A stretch of 64,000 nt of DNA, from assembly GCA_910576915.1 (NCBI GenBank), contig CAJTJT010000002.1, positions 124,001 to 188,000 on the forward strand. Reading direction: 5' to 3'. The notes beneath the pieces were generated by a model. The model had not been told where the DNA came from, did not search any database, and saw only the letters and a program-made list of their open reading frames with translations. The position numbers and the translations under genes were made by a program. Positions 8,125-16,912 of the stretch are shown one piece after another. The stretch is from an uncultured Elusimicrobiales bacterium (GTDB taxonomy: Bacteria > Elusimicrobiota > Elusimicrobia > Elusimicrobiales > Elusimicrobiaceae). Within the stretch, counting starts at the first letter, position 1; each line of letters opens with the position of its first letter.

Positions 8125-9486
8125 TTAGGGCCGTTCGGGCGCGGTTTGCATTCCCCACAGCGAAACCAGCCGCAGGGCGGTGCGCAGGGAGGCTTCCATC
8201 ACGTCCGCGTCCGCATATTCCAGCGGGCTGTGGATGTTGTACTGCCCGGCAAACAAATCCGGCGTGGGCAGGCCCATAAAGGACAGTTGGGAGCCGTCCG
8301 TCCCGCCGCGCGCCGCGGTGCGTACGGGGGTGATGTCTTCCTGCCGCATGGCCGCTTCGGCCAGCGTAACCACTTGCTCCGGCAGGGCGGACTTCATATT
8401 TTTATACTGGTCCGTAAACGTGAGCGAAAAGTTTTTCCCTTTGTTGTGAATGCTTTTAACGGTGTTAAACGCGCGGGTGACTTCGTTTACCAGCTCCTGC
8501 GTTTCTTCGTCCGAGAATGCGCGGATAATGCCTTTTACTTCCGTGCGGTCCCCCTGCGTTTGCACGCTGTCGACCAGGATAAATCCGCGGCGGTCCGAGG
8601 TGGTTTCCGGCCGGCGGTGGCGGGGGAGTAACGTGTGGAAGTCCGACGCCATGAGCACGTTGTCGGCAAACGGGGAGTTCATGGCGGTTCCGGGGTGAAC
8701 GGCGCGGTTGCCGTTAAATACAGCGGTGAACGCTTTGGCGTTGAACGTTTCGTCCGTTAATTGCCCGAGGTCCATGCCGTCTACGGTGTAAGCATAATCG
8801 GCGCCGAAGCCGGCTACGTCAAATTTTTCCACGCCCATGCCGGTTTCTTCGTCCGGCGTGAACGCGATTTTGACGGTGCCGTGTTTCATTTCCGGGTGGT
8901 CGTAGAGGTATTGCACCAGCGTCATAATAACGGCTACGCCTGTTTTATCGTCCGCACCCAACAGCGTGTCGCCGGACGCGGTGATAATGTCGTGCCCTTT
9001 GGCGCGCGCGAGCTGGGACGAGTTGCCGGGGTTAATCACCAGGTTTTTTTCGGCGTTGATGACGATATCACCGCCCTGGTAGTTTTTATGCACCTGGGGT
9101 TTAACGTCTTTGCCGGAGGCTTCAAGCGCGGTATCCATGTGCGCCAAAAACGCGATAACGGGCGGGTTTTTGTCTGAATTGGACGGAATTTCCGCCGTAA
9201 CGATACCGTATTGGTCTGTTTTTACGTTTTTGGCCCCGTTCTTTTTGAGCTCTTTGGCGAGTTCTTTGGCAAACTTTTTCTGCCCCGGCGTGCTGGGCAC
9301 AGCGGAGGTTTGGTCACTTGATTGCGTGTCAAACGTTACGTATTTGACGAAGCGGTCCGTCAGCTGTTTTTTGGAGGCGGCTTTGTCGTAACGGGTGACG
9401 GATTTCCAATCCATTCCCTGCGCCGCGCCCGAAACCGGGCACAGCGCAAGAGCGGCTAAAACGGCCGTTTTGGCGATTTTGTTCAT
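8125..9486 (-). CDS. Exported peptidase T (M20B tripeptidase)
   Basis: 453 residues; signal peptide MNKIAKTAVLAALALCPVSG with cleavage near AAQG. All PepT landmarks are intact: LAHMDTALE (His and Asp), TLLGADDKTG, TPDEETGMG (catalytic Glu and ligand Glu), YTVDG, ARGGTDGSQLSFMGLP, YNIHSPLEY. It would release the N-terminal residue from tripeptides, here in the periplasm. The start overlaps the valS stop by one base, so it is co-transcribed with valS. Together with the paralogue at 6566 it points to peptide scavenging. Confidence 0.87.
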   Translation of the reverse strand: MNKIAKTAVLAALALCPVSGAAQGMDWKSVTRYDKAASKKQLTDRFVKYVTFDTQSSDQTSAVPSTPGQKKFAKELAKELKKNGAKNVKTDQYGIVTAEIPSNSDKNPPVIAFLAHMDTALEASGKDVKPQVHKNYQGGDIVINAEKNLVINPGNSSQLARAKGHDIITASGDTLLGADDKTGVAVIMTLVQYLYDHPEMKHGTVKIAFTPDEETGMGVEKFDVAGFGADYAYTVDGMDLGQLTDETFNAKAFTAVFNGNRAVHPGTAMNSPFADNVLMASDFHTLLPRHRRPETTSDRRGFILVDSVQTQGDRTEVKGIIRAFSDEETQELVNEVTRAFNTVKSIHNKGKNFSLTFTDQYKNMKSALPEQVVTLAEAAMRQEDITPVRTAARGGTDGSQLSFMGLPTPDLFAGQYNIHSPLEYADADVMEASLRTALRLVSLWGMQTAPERP

Positions 9487-12197
9487 TAGTTCAAATCCTC
9501 CAGCGAAGCCGTCACCTGCGCGAGCGCAAGTTTGGCTGCGGCCAGTTCGTCTTTCGTTTTTTGAATTTGCTGGGCAGGCGCGTTTTTAATGAAGTTTTCC
9601 TGCGCCAGGCGCGCTTCGCGCGAGGCGATGTTGGCCTTGGCGGCGGCCAGGTCTTTTTCCAAGCGTTTGCGTTCTTTTTCAAAGTCGATGAGCCCCGTCA
9701 GCGGTACGTAGACCGTGATGTTTTCAAACACGGCGGTAGCCGTTTGTTTGGGCTTGTCGGCATTGACGGCGATAGTTAAGTTTTCGATTTTCGCCATCAG
9801 TTTGATGTAACCCGCAAATTCTTTCACGACGGCCAGTTCTTCCTCGTTTTTGGCGGTCAGCACGGCGGAGATTTTAAGGCCGGGCGGCACGTTGAACTGG
9901 GAGCGGATGGTGCGGATTTCTTTCGTTACGCCCTGGATGATTTCCATTTTGCGCACGGCTTCTTTATCGCACCAGGCCGGATTAAATTCCGGGTACGGTT
10001 GCTGGAGCAAAAACTCCTCTTTGGCTCCCACATACGGGCGCAGGGACGCGGCGATTTCTTCCGTCACGAACGGAATCAGCGGGTGCAGGGCCTTAAGGGT
10101 GCCGTACAAAATGTTGACGCACAGGGCCATCACTTTTTCTTTTTCGTCCGTTTGGAAGCGCTGTTTGGCCAGTTCCACATACCAGTCGCAGAAATCGCCC
10201 CACAGGAAGTGATAGAGTGCGTTCGCGGTTTGGGCGAGGTTGTATTTTTCCACGCCTTCGCGCGCCGTTTTGACGGCGTTCGTGTAGCGGTCCACAATCC
10301 ATTTGTCGGCGAGTTCGGTCAGGTTTTCCGGCATCGCGAGCGGGCCGTTAATCCCTTCCATATTCATCAAAATAAAGCGCGAAGCGTTGTAAATTTTGTT
10401 GCAGAAGTTGCGCGCGCCCGTGATGCTTTCTTCGGCGTAGGGAATGTCTTTACCCGGGATAGCCTGCATCAGGAGCGAGAAGCGCACCGCGTCGGTGCCG
10501 TATTTGGCAGTCATATCCAAGGGGTCGATGACGTTGCCCAAAGACTTGGACATTTTCTTGCCCGTTTTGTCGCGCACGATACCGTTTAAAAATACGTCCT
10601 TAAACGGCAGTTTGCCCGTAAACGCGAGGCCGCTCATTACCATACGCGCCACCCACAGATACAAAATTTCGTATCCGGTAACGAGCGTGGAGGTGGGATA
10701 AAAGTACTTCAAATCTTCGGTTTGTTCCGGCCAACCGAATACGGATAAGGGCCACAGAGAGGACGAAAACCACGTGTCCAATACGTCGGGGTCCTGTACG
10801 AGGTCGTGCCCGCCGCAGACGGGGCATTTTTCGGGTTTGCCGAAAGAAACAATCGGTTTCGCGCCGTCCTCAAACGATACTTTGGTCAGCTGTTCTCTGC
10901 CCTGTTTGTCGGTGGCGAAGGTTAAGCCTTTTTCGCTGCAGTGGCGGCAGTACCATACCGGAATGCGGTGGCCCCACCAAATCTGGCGGGAGATACACCA
11001 ATCCTGCAGGTTTTTCAGCCAGTTTACAAACGGGGTTTTCCACGATTCGGGATGGAATTGCAGTTCGCCCGATTCGGCGGCCGCGATGGCGGGTTTGGCC
11101 AGTTCGTCCATTTTAACGAACCACTGTTCGCTCATAAACGGCTCGATAACGTTGTGGCAGCGGTAGCAGGTGGAAACGGCGTTATTGTATTTTTCTTCTT
11201 TGACGAGCAGGCCGGCCGCGTCCAAATCTTTGACGGTTTCTTTGCGGCACAAATCGCGGTCCATACCCAGGTATTTTTCGGGGCAGTTGATCATCTTGCC
11301 CTTGTCGTTAATCACGCTGACGGCGGGCAGGTTGTGGCGCTGGCCGACTTCGTAGTCGGTCGCGTCGTGCGCGGGCGTGATTTTTAAGGCGCCGGTACCG
11401 AATTCCAGCTCCACCGCTTCGTCGGCGATGATGGGAATGGCGCGGTTTGCGAGCGGAATGATTACCTTTTTGCCCACCATATTTTTATAGCGTTCGTCTT
11501 TGGGATTGACGGCGATGGCCGCGTCGGCGTAAATGGTTTCGGGGCGTGTGGTGGCGATGACGATTCCGTCGGAGCCGTCCTCCCCTTTATAGCGCAGGTG
11601 CCACAGTTTTCCGGCGTGCTGTTCGTGTTCTACTTCGATGTCCGAAAGTGCGGTCGAGCAGCGTACGCACCAGTTGATTAAGCGTTTGCCGCGGTAAATG
11701 TATTTTTTCTCCCACCACTGGCGGAAACATTCGTAAACGGCTTTGGCGCGTTTTTCGTCCATCGTAAAGCGGATGTCGGACAAGTCCAAGCTCCAGCCCA
11801 TTTTGCGGAACTGGTTAAAAATGGCGTTGCCGCATTCGTTATACCAATCCCAGACGGTTTCGATAAATTTTTCGCGGCCCAGGTCGTGGCGGGATTTGTG
11901 TTCTTCTTTGGCGAGTTTTTTCTCGATTACGTTCTGCGTGGCGATGCCGCCGTGGTCCGTCCCGGGCACCCAGAAGGCTTCTTCGCCAAACATGCGGTGG
12001 GAACGGATGAGAACGTCCTGTAACGTGTCGTTAAGGGCGTGGCCCATATGCAGCGCGCCCGTGATGTTGGGCGGCGGGATAACGATAACAAAAGGTTTTT
12101 TGGTTTTATCGGCTTTCGCGGCGAAAAGTTTGGCGTTTTGCCATTTTTCGGCCAGCTTTTTTTCTACTTCCTGCGGTTCATACGCTTTGGGTAACAT
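9486..12197 (-). CDS. valS: Valyl-tRNA synthetase
   Basis: Class I synthetase charging tRNA-Val; 903 residues, normal length. PPPNITGALHMGHALN contains the HIGH-type motif (HMGH) and KMSKSLGNVIDP the KMSKS loop. The editing (CP1) domain follows TTRPETI near residue 215, and a C-terminal coiled-coil arm rich in Lys, Glu and Ala ends the protein, as in bacterial ValRS. First gene of a valS-pepT operon. Confidence 0.97.
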   Translation of the reverse strand: MLPKAYEPQEVEKKLAEKWQNAKLFAAKADKTKKPFVIVIPPPNITGALHMGHALNDTLQDVLIRSHRMFGEEAFWVPGTDHGGIATQNVIEKKLAKEEHKSRHDLGREKFIETVWDWYNECGNAIFNQFRKMGWSLDLSDIRFTMDEKRAKAVYECFRQWWEKKYIYRGKRLINWCVRCSTALSDIEVEHEQHAGKLWHLRYKGEDGSDGIVIATTRPETIYADAAIAVNPKDERYKNMVGKKVIIPLANRAIPIIADEAVELEFGTGALKITPAHDATDYEVGQRHNLPAVSVINDKGKMINCPEKYLGMDRDLCRKETVKDLDAAGLLVKEEKYNNAVSTCYRCHNVIEPFMSEQWFVKMDELAKPAIAAAESGELQFHPESWKTPFVNWLKNLQDWCISRQIWWGHRIPVWYCRHCSEKGLTFATDKQGREQLTKVSFEDGAKPIVSFGKPEKCPVCGGHDLVQDPDVLDTWFSSSLWPLSVFGWPEQTEDLKYFYPTSTLVTGYEILYLWVARMVMSGLAFTGKLPFKDVFLNGIVRDKTGKKMSKSLGNVIDPLDMTAKYGTDAVRFSLLMQAIPGKDIPYAEESITGARNFCNKIYNASRFILMNMEGINGPLAMPENLTELADKWIVDRYTNAVKTAREGVEKYNLAQTANALYHFLWGDFCDWYVELAKQRFQTDEKEKVMALCVNILYGTLKALHPLIPFVTEEIAASLRPYVGAKEEFLLQQPYPEFNPAWCDKEAVRKMEIIQGVTKEIRTIRSQFNVPPGLKISAVLTAKNEEELAVVKEFAGYIKLMAKIENLTIAVNADKPKQTATAVFENITVYVPLTGLIDFEKERKRLEKDLAAAKANIASREARLAQENFIKNAPAQQIQKTKDELAAAKLALAQVTASLEDLN

Positions 12198-12276
12198 GTT
12201 TTTTATTCCTCGGTTTTTTAAATTGCGTGATGTGACTTCACGCGTAACCTATCTATATTTTATCAATTATAAAGGA

Positions 12277-12309
12277 CAAAAAAACGCCCCGGCTGGTTGG
12301 GCCGGGGCT
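12277..12309 (-). terminator. Terminator of the phosphoethanolamine transferase gene
   Basis: GCCCCGGC / GCCGGGGC stem followed, on the minus strand, by a run of T. Confidence 0.8.
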
Positions 12310-12314
12310 AAAGG

Positions 12315-13964
12315 TTAGTTTTTGCGCGGGAGCGGATGCGTTCGGCATTCTTCAAAGAAGTCTAAATTCTTGTCATACGCCGTGCTGTCTACTTCCATTA
12401 ACGAAAGAAGCGAGTGGGAGATGTTGTCGTGCGAGAACTGGCCTTCCGCCGCTTTTTTCTTTAAACATTCGTAATCCAAATGGTCGGACTTTTTCATAAC
12501 GTCGCTCATCCAAATCACCATCGGGACGGACGTTTGTTCTTTGGGCGCAATAGAGTACGGCAGCCCATGCAGGTAAACGCCGTTTTCGCCCAGCGATTCC
12601 CCGTGGTCGGACACGTACATCATGCCGCTTTCGTATTCGGGGAATTTTTTGAGGATGTCGATTACGCTCGCGGCGATGTGGTCCGCGTACAGGATGGTAT
12701 TGTCGTACGTGTTTTGGATTTGTTCCTGCGTGCAGGTTTGGATTTCTTCCGTGTCGCAGGTGGGGGTGAATTTTTTAAATTCCGGCGGATAGCGGCGGTA
12801 GTACGTCGGGCCGTGGCTGCCGATGGTGTGCAGAACGATAAACGTGTGGCCTTTGATGTTTCTTAAGTATTCTTCCAGGCCGTCGAGCAGAATTTCGTCT
12901 TTGCAGTAGGTGCCGTCGCAGAAGCGTTTGTCTTTCAAATCCATTTCCACGTTGGGTACGCGCTGGCAGACGCCTTTGCAGCCGTTGTCGTTTTCTTTCC
13001 ACAGAATTTCATAGCCGGTTTGCTGTAAGAGGTCCAGCAGGTTTTCGGTGTATTTAGCGTCGGTGGGGCTGAAATCTTTGCGGGACGTAAACGAGAAAAT
13101 TGCCGGGACCGATACCGCCGTCGCCGTGCCGGCAGACTGGACGTTTTTAAAGTTGATGATATCGTGCTTTTTGAGTCCCGGGTTGGTTTCTTTTTCGTAT
13201 CCGTTTAACGAAAAATTCATCGCGCGGGACGTTTCGCCCAGTACGATGATAAATACCGTTTTTTCTTCGTCCGGGTACGGTACGTGTTCCGCTTCTTCGT
13301 CGAGCTTAGTAAACGGACGCTTCTTTTGTTGTTCAATCTGGAAATAGCGGACCGTGGCGTACACGTAGTTGTGCGGGTTTACCAGGCGGCGTACTTCGCG
13401 GTTGTTGCGGCCGAACGAGGCGTATTCTTTATACACAAACGGCGCTAAAACGAGTACGCACAGCAAAAGTATGCCGCAGCGCGCCAGGCGGGCGGTAACT
13501 TCTTTCCAGAAAGGTCTAAAAACGATTTTTACGCGCGCCAGCCACACGGCGGGCACAATACCGCCCAGCGTCAGCCACAATACGGACAGGGGCGTAATTA
13601 AATCTTTCACTTCGCCGGGGTGCGTTTCAAACGTGTTGCGGATCATATCCGCGTCAATAAACGTGCCGAATTGGAACATCAGGTAGTTGGTTGCGCCGGA
13701 AATGACGAGCAAAAGTATCATCAGCGGTTTGCCTACATACGGAAGAAGCAGCAGGCTGAACGCCAGATACATCAGCGTAAACAACACAAGCGGCAGGGAG
13801 AGCATAAACAGTGTGTCCGCAAAACCGGAAACTTCGGTGTGGGTCCACACAAAACGCCAGAAACTGCAGTTTAAAAACAGCAAGAACCAGGCGGACAGTA
13901 ACGCCGTCACTCGGACAGCGGGAATTTCGGGCCTTTTTGCCAAAAGGGAGAATATCTTTCTCAT
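12315..13964 (-). CDS. Phosphoethanolamine transferase (EptA/CptA-like sulfatase fold)
   Basis: Inner-membrane enzyme moving phosphoethanolamine from phosphatidylethanolamine to a lipid A, core or other envelope acceptor. 549 residues. Residues 1-190 hold about five membrane segments (the N-terminal domain of this family). The periplasmic catalytic domain has the nucleophile Thr in VLGETSRAMNFSLNGY, a cysteine-rich stretch (CKGVCQRVP, CDGTYCKDE) typical of the disulphide-bonded EptA group, HTIGSHGPTYY, and metal ligands in YVSDHGESLGENG and YLHGLP. Start set at 13964: the longer frame from 14063 begins inside the upstream terminator. A TAAAAT box ends 7 nt before this ATG, so it may be leaderless. 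Confidence 0.88.
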   Translation of the reverse strand: MRKIFSLLAKRPEIPAVRVTALLSAWFLLFLNCSFWRFVWTHTEVSGFADTLFMLSLPLVLFTLMYLAFSLLLLPYVGKPLMILLLVISGATNYLMFQFGTFIDADMIRNTFETHPGEVKDLITPLSVLWLTLGGIVPAVWLARVKIVFRPFWKEVTARLARCGILLLCVLVLAPFVYKEYASFGRNNREVRRLVNPHNYVYATVRYFQIEQQKKRPFTKLDEEAEHVPYPDEEKTVFIIVLGETSRAMNFSLNGYEKETNPGLKKHDIINFKNVQSAGTATAVSVPAIFSFTSRKDFSPTDAKYTENLLDLLQQTGYEILWKENDNGCKGVCQRVPNVEMDLKDKRFCDGTYCKDEILLDGLEEYLRNIKGHTFIVLHTIGSHGPTYYRRYPPEFKKFTPTCDTEEIQTCTQEQIQNTYDNTILYADHIAASVIDILKKFPEYESGMMYVSDHGESLGENGVYLHGLPYSIAPKEQTSVPMVIWMSDVMKKSDHLDYECLKKKAAEGQFSHDNISHSLLSLMEVDSTAYDKNLDFFEECRTHPLPRKN

Positions 13965-14037
13965 ATATAATATTTTACCTTTCTTCCGCCCTGTAGGGGT
14001 AGGCCCAGAAGGTCCTATAAATCCGCTTCGGAGGGGC

Positions 14038-14070
14038 AAAAAAATGCACCCTTGCGGGTGCATTTTTGCA
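14038..14070 (-). terminator. Terminator after the nucleoside phosphorylase gene
   Basis: AAAATGCACCC / GGGTGCATTTTT hairpin just downstream of the phosphorylase stop. Confidence 0.8.
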
Positions 14071-14076
14071 TATCGT

Positions 14077-14826
14077 TTATTTGAGTAAGGCTTTTTCCGC
14101 CGCGTGGTAAATGTCGTGCAGGTGCTGGAACATCAAGCCTTCGCCAAAGTGCGGCTCCCATTTTAGCTGGTACAGCTCGTCGCTGATGGCGAAAGCGGCC
14201 GCGGCTTTTACTTTTTTCTGCGCGCAGATGGCAAAGAAGGCGGAGGCTTCCATCTCTACGGTTAAAATGTTTTTCTTTTGGTAGAAGGCGACTTCTTGGG
14301 CGGTTTCCCTAAAGATGGCGTCCGTCGTCCAGGTGGGGCCGGTGTGGTGGTCCAGCCCGGCTTTTGTTAAGGCCGCGTCCAACCGTTTGGTAAGTGTTGC
14401 GGACGGAAGCAGAAATTTATCCGCCGTATAGTGGGAAGACAGTCCTTCGTCCGCCGCCGCACCGTTGCAGACGACGATATCGCCCGCCAGCACTTCCGGC
14501 TGGAGGGACCCGGCAATCCCCATCAAAATAAGTTCTTTTACGCCTAAAGCGATTAATACTTCAAGCGCCATCCCCATGGCGGGCGCGCCGATGCCGAAGC
14601 CCGTTACGTAGGAGATGCCTTTTTTTTCGTCTACGTAGATATCGGCTTCGCAATTATATTTTTTAAAATTGCCCTGGCTAAGTACAAACTTGGTAATGGA
14701 GGACAGCGGGCATACGATGGCTTTGGCGGGGAGTTTCAAATTACATTTGATATGTTCCAAATAGGTTTTGGCGCCGGATAATTCTTTTAAAGCGAGTTTT
14801 TGTTTTTTAGGGAACAGAACGGGCAT
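14077..14826 (-). CDS. Nucleoside phosphorylase (PNP/UDP family)
   Basis: 249 residues, cytoplasmic. Family signatures: GIGAPAMGMALE and GIAGSLQPEVLAGDIVV (phosphate and ribose site), ADEGLSSHY, TTDAIFRET, and EMEASAFFAI, where the Glu-Met-Glu contacts ribose. The TDAIFRE segment and the overall order favour uridine or other nucleoside phosphorolysis, but purine specificity cannot be excluded from sequence alone. Good ribosome site (AAGGAG) before ATG 14826. Confidence 0.82.
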   Translation of the reverse strand: MPVLFPKKQKLALKELSGAKTYLEHIKCNLKLPAKAIVCPLSSITKFVLSQGNFKKYNCEADIYVDEKKGISYVTGFGIGAPAMGMALEVLIALGVKELILMGIAGSLQPEVLAGDIVVCNGAAADEGLSSHYTADKFLLPSATLTKRLDAALTKAGLDHHTGPTWTTDAIFRETAQEVAFYQKKNILTVEMEASAFFAICAQKKVKAAAAFAISDELYQLKWEPHFGEGLMFQHLHDIYHAAEKALLK

Positions 14827-14954
14827 AGGGGCTCCTTGTGCTGGTAAAAAAATATATATATACTATAGCAAATACTGTCTGTCCGCGTTTTGCGGCGGGC
14901 GGTATAATCAGTTTTTGCATCTGCCGGTGAAGAATTATCCGTCATAATAAGAAT

Positions 14955-15221
14955 ATGAACAAACAAGATATCGTAACCACGGAAGAAATCGTGGAAGCCG
15001 AAGTATTGGATGAAAACGGCCGCCCGGTGTTTGAAGCGCAAACGCCGAAAGATTCCGCCCGCCCCAAAGGCGATACAGGGGGCGTAATCGGCGGAATTTT
15101 GGTGCTTTCGTTCGGGTTTATTATGACGCTTTTCGTCGCCGCGTTCAGCATTTTTATCCTGCTGCCGCTGATGCTTATCGGCCGCGTGCTGGGGATGGAA
15201 ATAAAGCGGTTTAACCGCTAA
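14955..15221 (+). CDS. Small membrane protein, unknown function
   Basis: 88 residues: an acidic, Glu-rich N-terminal 40 residues, then one long or two short membrane segments (GGVIGGILVLSFGFIMTLFV onward) and a basic end (KRFNR). No family recognised. CATAAT lies at 14943-14948, 6 nt before the ATG, and no Shine-Dalgarno is seen; probable leaderless mRNA. Confidence 0.6.
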   Translation: MNKQDIVTTEEIVEAEVLDENGRPVFEAQTPKDSARPKGDTGGVIGGILVLSFGFIMTLFVAAFSIFILLPLMLIGRVLGMEIKRFNR

Positions 15222-15245
15222 GCGCGCGGGTTGCGAAAAAAGAGG

Positions 15246-15274
15246 TTTTCACCGTTGTTTTAATTTGCTATAAT
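15246..15274 (+). promoter_or_regulatory. Promoter of the tRNA-Ser gene
   Basis: TTTTCA (15246-15251), 17-bp spacer, TATAAT (15269-15274), 33 bp before the tRNA. Confidence 0.55.
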
Positions 15275-15307
15275 AAACAAGTAATCAGTAAGCCGCACAC
15301 CGATTTT

Positions 15308-15397
15308 GGAGAGGTGGCCGAGCGGTTTAAGGCACAGTCCTGGAAAGACTGCATACGGGAAACCGTATCGAGAGTTCGAATCTCTCCCTCTCCGCCA
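15308..15397 (+). tRNA. tRNA-Ser (anticodon GGA)
   Basis: Acceptor stem GGAGAGG / CCTCTCC with discriminator G and encoded CCA. D-arm GTGGCCGAGCGGTTTAAGGC, anticodon stem-loop CAGTC-CTGGAAA-GACTG (anticodon GGA), a long variable arm (TACGGGAAACCGTA) that marks a class II tRNA, and T-arm GAGTTCGAATCTC. 90 nt. Confidence 0.97.
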
Positions 15398-15408
15398 GTT
15401 TTCTTACT

Positions 15409-15510
15409 AAAAAGCCCTAATTCGTTGTTGTTTGCTCGGTCGGATACCTCCGCCTCCGGCGCGTTCCGCCAGTGTTCCTCCCTCGCAAACGCCTAGAATT
15501 AGGGCTTTTT
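15409..15510. repeat. Long hairpin with structured loop downstream of tRNA-Ser
   Basis: A perfect 15-bp inverted repeat AAAAAGCCCTAATTC / GAATTAGGGCTTTTT encloses a 72-nt loop with an inner GTTTGC / GCAAAC stem. It could end the tRNA transcript. The loop blocks (GCTCGG, TACCT, AGT-TTCCTC, GCAA) recur in the hairpin at 42998-43059. Confidence 0.65.
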
Positions 15511-15555
15511 ATTTTGAAAACTCCCGCTCTTCTAGTATGCAAAAACGGGAAAAAA

Positions 15556-15605
15556 GTGGGGGACAAATTTTTTAGCCCGGTGGGGGACACTATTTAGTGT
15601 CCCTC
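15556..15605. repeat. Small repeat/palindrome relic
   Basis: GTGGGGGACA occurs twice (15556 and 15580), and the second copy continues into the palindrome GGGACACTATTTAGTGTCCC. This resembles REP-type palindromes. No transposase is adjacent. The rest of the 15398-15741 gap holds only this, the hairpin before it and the ppa terminator. Confidence 0.45.
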
Positions 15606-15687
15606 TTTTCTTAGCTATTTCCGTGTACGGGGTGCTGTTCGGGCCAGAAATTTTCAAGCGTTTTATGAAGAACGTTTTTTATTATAA

Positions 15688-15724
15688 AAAACAGTCCCTC
15701 CGGCAGTTGCAGGAGGGACTGTTT
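15688..15724 (-). terminator. Terminator of ppa
   Basis: CAGTCCCTCC / GGAGGGACTG stem with T run on the minus strand. Confidence 0.8.
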
Positions 15725-15741
15725 AAATTTTGCGGAACGGT

Positions 15742-16320
15742 TTATTTGTCCATCATGCGGGAAAAATTGCTGTACGTAACAAATTTTTCCTCGTAGGCGA
15801 TAAACGCGTCTTTCAAAATTTTAATGGCGGTTTTCTTGTCGAAGATTTTTTCCACCACCACGGTTTTATTTTCCAATTTTTTGTAATCTTCAAAGAAACT
15901 CATGGTTTCGGAAATTAAGTGGTCAGGCAGTTGGGAAACGTCGGTATAGTGGCTGACGTTCGGGTCCCCCTGCGCCACGGCGATAATTTTATCGTCGGCT
16001 TCTCCGTTATCAAGCATGCGCATAACGCCGATGATGCGCGCGGGCACAATGCACAGCGGCACTACTTCGGCCTGGGAGAGAATCAAAATATCCAGGGGGT
16101 CTTTGTCGGCCCCGTACGTGCGCGGGATAAAACCGTAGTTGGCGGGATAATAGACGGACGAATACAAAACGCGGTCCATGCGCAAAAGGCCGCTGGCTTT
16201 GTCCAGCTCGTATTTTGCGCGGGTGCCTTTCGGGATTTCGATAATGCCGTTTACCACGTACGGCAAGGTTTTTTTATCACCGGGCGATACATGGTGCCAC
16301 GGGTTAAAATTAGCGAACAT
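15742..16320 (-). CDS. ppa: Inorganic pyrophosphatase, family I
   Basis: Hydrolyses pyrophosphate to two phosphates and drives biosynthetic reactions. 192 residues. Family I motifs: [38 protein letters not shown] (the DKDPLD signature metal site lies within it), and [10 protein letters not shown]. Cytoplasmic. Ribosome site GAGGAA before the ATG; monocistronic with its own terminator. Confidence 0.95.
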   Translation of the reverse strand: MFANFNPWHHVSPGDKKTLPYVVNGIIEIPKGTRAKYELDKASGLLRMDRVLYSSVYYPANYGFIPRTYGADKDPLDILILSQAEVVPLCIVPARIIGVMRMLDNGEADDKIIAVAQGDPNVSHYTDVSQLPDHLISETMSFFEDYKKLENKTVVVEKIFDKKTAIKILKDAFIAYEEKFVTYSNFSRMMDK

Positions 16321-16453
16321 TTTTTCCTCTTTAATCAGTAATTTACTTTATAATTATACAATTCCTGCGGGCTGTGTTTCAGCATAAATGTAAAAACCCC
16401 CGCGTTTTTAGGAGGGGGATATCTTGCGGAATGTTCCGGCTTGGCTTCGGGAA

Positions 16454-16912
16454 TTATTTATATTCTTCGTCGGTTACTTTTTCCAGCCATATCGGTTGGT
16501 TGTCCGGCGCGTTGGGCGTAAGCGCCACGTGGCTGAACCAGCTGTCCGGCGCGGCGCCGTGCCAGTGTTCCACGTTCGGCGGAACGGAAACCACGTCCCC
16601 GGGGCGCAAAATTTCCACTTCCTGCCCGCGGATTTGGTGCCGCCCTTCGCCGTTGGTAACCAAGAGCACCTGCCCGCCCGTATGTTTGTGCCAGTCCGTG
16701 CGCGCGCACGGCTCAAACGTAACGTTGGCGGCGGGGAGTTTTACCTGCTCGTCATAACCGTTTAACGGGGCCAAATACGTATTGCCCGTAAAATGCGCAC
16801 TGTAAGGATTGGGTTCCCCTTTGCCAAACAGCGGCGAATCTTTTTTGGCGGGCGTACCCGCACAGGCCGTTAACAATCCGGCGCAAAGCGGCAGAAGAAA
16901 CAGTTTTCTCAT
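16454..16912 (-). CDS. Cupin-domain lipoprotein
   Basis: 152 residues. Lipoprotein signal MRKLFLLPLCAGLLTAC with lipobox LTAC. One cupin fold: motif 1 is RTDWHKHTGGQVLLVTNGEG (the two His and Gln are metal-ligand positions), motif 2 is PPNVEHWHGA. The start codon overlaps the stop of the upstream CMD gene (ATGA), so the two are translated together. CMD plus cupin pairs are common in gut anaerobes; the reaction is unknown. Confidence 0.82.
   Translation of the reverse strand: MRKLFLLPLCAGLLTACAGTPAKKDSPLFGKGEPNPYSAHFTGNTYLAPLNGYDEQVKLPAANVTFEPCARTDWHKHTGGQVLLVTNGEGRHQIRGQEVEILRPGDVVSVPPNVEHWHGAAPDSWFSHVALTPNAPDNQPIWLEKVTDEEYK

Noticed and set aside
13965..14063. Longer N-terminus for the phosphoethanolamine transferase
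   Set aside because: The extra 33 residues would be encoded across the terminator of the upstream gene and look non-coding.
15314..15496. An open frame running through the tRNA-Ser gene
   Set aside because: It begins inside the tRNA and ends in the hairpin; no protein features.
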